Position numbers and translations under genes: made by a program. 6,246 nt of DNA. Source: Nitrospirota bacterium. GTDB lineage: Bacteria; Nitrospirota; JACRHJ01. The stretch lies in the NCBI GenBank assembly GCA_021785055.1, contig JAJYGS010000025.1, positions 1 through 6,246 of the forward strand, in the 5' to 3' direction. This document shows positions 5,031 through 6,246 of the stretch, one piece after another. Each line of letters begins with the position of its first letter. Position 1 is the stretch's first letter. The notes beneath the pieces were generated by a model, which did not search any database, was not told the DNA's origin, and saw only the letters and a program-made list of their open reading frames with translations.

Positions 5031-6246
5031 TGAATCCAACACAGAAGGTAAGGTCGTGGTTTGAAGAACGTCTCGGACTCTCCCGCCTCGTGGCGCCGCT
5101 GATGTACAAGCCTCTGTCCGGCGGGGCGCGCTACCAGTTCAGCCTGGGTTCGCTGAACCTCCTGCTCTTTGTGAACCAGGTGGTTACGGGCATCTTCCTG
5201 ATGATATACTACGTGAATTCCCCCGACCACGCATACGACGCCGTAAAGTATATCCAATACAAGGTAGATTTCGGCTATCTCGTGCGCGGCCTGCACTACT
5301 GGGGCGCGAGCGCGATGGTCGTCTCGGTAATGCTCCATATTGTCCGGGTCTTCGTCTACGGCGCATATAAAAAACCGCGCGAGATAATGTGGATAAGCGG
5401 CACGCTGCTGGCGCTGCTCGTTTTCGGATTCGCCTTCACGGGGTATCTGCTGCCCTGGGACCAGAAGTCCTACTGGGCAACCGTGGTCGGCACAAGCATC
5501 CCCGGCACGACGCCTGTCATTGGAGATGTCATCGTCCGCCTCGTGCGCGGCGGCATCAGCGTAAGCAACCTCACCCTCACCCGCTTCTTCTCGATACATG
5601 TGGAGGTATTGCCCTGGCTCCTGGCGATTGTAGCCGGAATACACCTCACGGTTCTCCAGATTGTTGATCATACCCCGCCCTGGAACCCGGAAAAGGCGAA
5701 AATCAAGGCCCCTTTCTATCCCGACCAGGTCTTTAAGGACATGGCGCTCTTCCTGCTGGTTTTCGTGGGGCTGGTGGCGCTTGCCAACCTCCGCCCCGCC
5801 CCGCTCGGCTCCGTCGCGGACCCGACGGTCAAGACCTACGTGCCGCGCCCCGAATGGTATTTCTTTTTCCTGTATCAGCTCCTGAAATTCTTCCAGGGCC
5901 CCTACGAGATTGTCGGCACGATGGTCCTGCCGACCCTGTTCGTCATACTGATGCTGCTTCTGCCTTTCTACGACAGGAACCCGGCCCTTGCCCCGAAGAA
6001 GCGCCCCGTCGCAATGGCCTGCATCGGGATATGCGTCGCAGGCTATATCGCCCTTACCACCTTGGCCGTCGTAAGCGGGAAACCTGGCGGCGGGCCGTCG
6101 ACGGTCTCCGTGACGAAGGGTAAACTTCTCTTTGCGAAGCTGCACTGCGATTCGTGCCACAGCATCAACGGCGTCGGCGGACAGGTCGGCCCGCCGCTCG
6201 ACAAGGAGGCCGGGAAGCGGACAAGGGAGTGGCTGATTGCGCACTT
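5030..6246 (+). CDS. petB: Cytochrome b (b6 + subunit IV) fused to a C-terminal cytochrome c domain (3' end outside window)
   Basis: Membrane core of a quinol:cytochrome c oxidoreductase; 405 residues are visible, open at the window end. The N-terminus contains WFEERL, as in plant cytochrome b6. Haem b ligands are H89/H103 and H190/H205; the second pair is 15 apart as in b6, not 14 as in mitochondrial cytochrome b. GYLLPWD is at 138-144 and TLTRFFSIH at 182-190. The subunit IV part (about 217-350) carries the Qo motif PEWY at 274-277 and KRPVA at 324-328. Seven membrane helices are predicted (about 40-61, 90-110, 121-142, 185-211, 237-254, 295-313, 328-348), placing the C-terminus outside the cytoplasm. 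A cytochrome c domain begins near 360: CDSCH at 373-377 binds haem covalently, and GPPLDKEAGKRTREWL matches class I cytochromes c; the Met ligand would lie beyond the window. S38 sits where b6 has the haem c_n Cys. AAAAGG at 5014-5019 is a usable Shine-Dalgarno. Confidence 0.95.
   Translation, partial: MNPTQKVRSWFEERLGLSRLVAPLMYKPLSGGARYQFSLGSLNLLLFVNQVVTGIFLMIYYVNSPDHAYDAVKYIQYKVDFGYLVRGLHYWGASAMVVSVMLHIVRVFVYGAYKKPREIMWISGTLLALLVFGFAFTGYLLPWDQKSYWATVVGTSIPGTTPVIGDVIVRLVRGGISVSNLTLTRFFSIHVEVLPWLLAIVAGIHLTVLQIVDHTPPWNPEKAKIKAPFYPDQVFKDMALFLLVFVGLVALANLRPAPLGSVADPTVKTYVPRPEWYFFFLYQLLKFFQGPYEIVGTMVLPTLFVILMLLLPFYDRNPALAPKKRPVAMACIGICVAGYIALTTLAVVSGKPGGGPSTVSVTKGKLLFAKLHCDSCHSINGVGGQVGPPLDKEAGKRTREWLIAH

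Noticed and set aside
4838..6244. Long open frame on the minus strand (468 codons) opposite the Rieske end and cytochrome b
   Set aside because: It is a GC-driven shadow: its product is rich in Arg, His, Asp and Glu with no recognisable domain, while the + strand encodes an unmistakable cytochrome b-c.

Overview
The window carries eight genes, all on the + strand and tightly packed. They form two functional blocks: a citric-acid-cycle block (sdhA end, a small lipoprotein gene, sdhB, sucC, sucD; bases 1-4157) and a respiratory block (a small ferredoxin, a Rieske protein and a cytochrome b fused to cytochrome c; bases 4298-6246). The first and last genes are cut by the window edges. The two intergenic gaps longer than 20 bases (besides the 23-base sdhA-lipoprotein gap) each hold an inverted-repeat element: a perfect 14-bp palindrome between sucC and sucD, and a 73-bp dispersed-repeat-like imperfect palindrome between sucD and the ferredoxin. 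No tRNA, rRNA, CRISPR array or transposase gene was seen.

Organism: the lipoprotein with a lipobox and outer-membrane-type +2 residue, and the Tat-type Rieske signal, suggest a diderm bacterium. Composition is GC-rich, yet Ile ATA and Arg AGG codons are common. The succinate dehydrogenase is of the Bacillus-like (B. subtilis SdhA/SdhB) subtype, usually tied to menaquinone, and the cytochrome b is b6-like. This mix, plus a repeat whose arms contain CATTCTGA...GAAGAAT, would fit Nitrospirota, Desulfobacterota or a related uncultivated lineage. That placement is inference; no marker gene here fixes it.

How the genes could work together: SucCD interconverts succinyl-CoA and succinate with nucleotide phosphorylation; SdhAB oxidises succinate to fumarate (or runs in reverse), exchanging electrons with the quinone pool through a membrane anchor not present in the window; the Rieske/cytochrome b-c protein would oxidise the quinol and pass electrons to a haem c carried on the same polypeptide. 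The ferredoxin lies directly upstream of the Rieske gene with an operon-like spacing, so it may serve this complex, but that link rests on position only.

Main points of interest: (i) an unrecognised lipoprotein gene set between sdhA and sdhB and overlapping sdhB; (ii) a single-chain b6 + subunit IV + cytochrome c fusion with exact b6-type haem-ligand spacing but Ser in place of the Cys that anchors haem c_n; (iii) a ferredoxin lacking one canonical cluster-II cysteine in front of the Rieske gene; (iv) the palindrome abutting the sucC stop codon, next to a sucD that starts with GTG and has almost no Shine-Dalgarno sequence.
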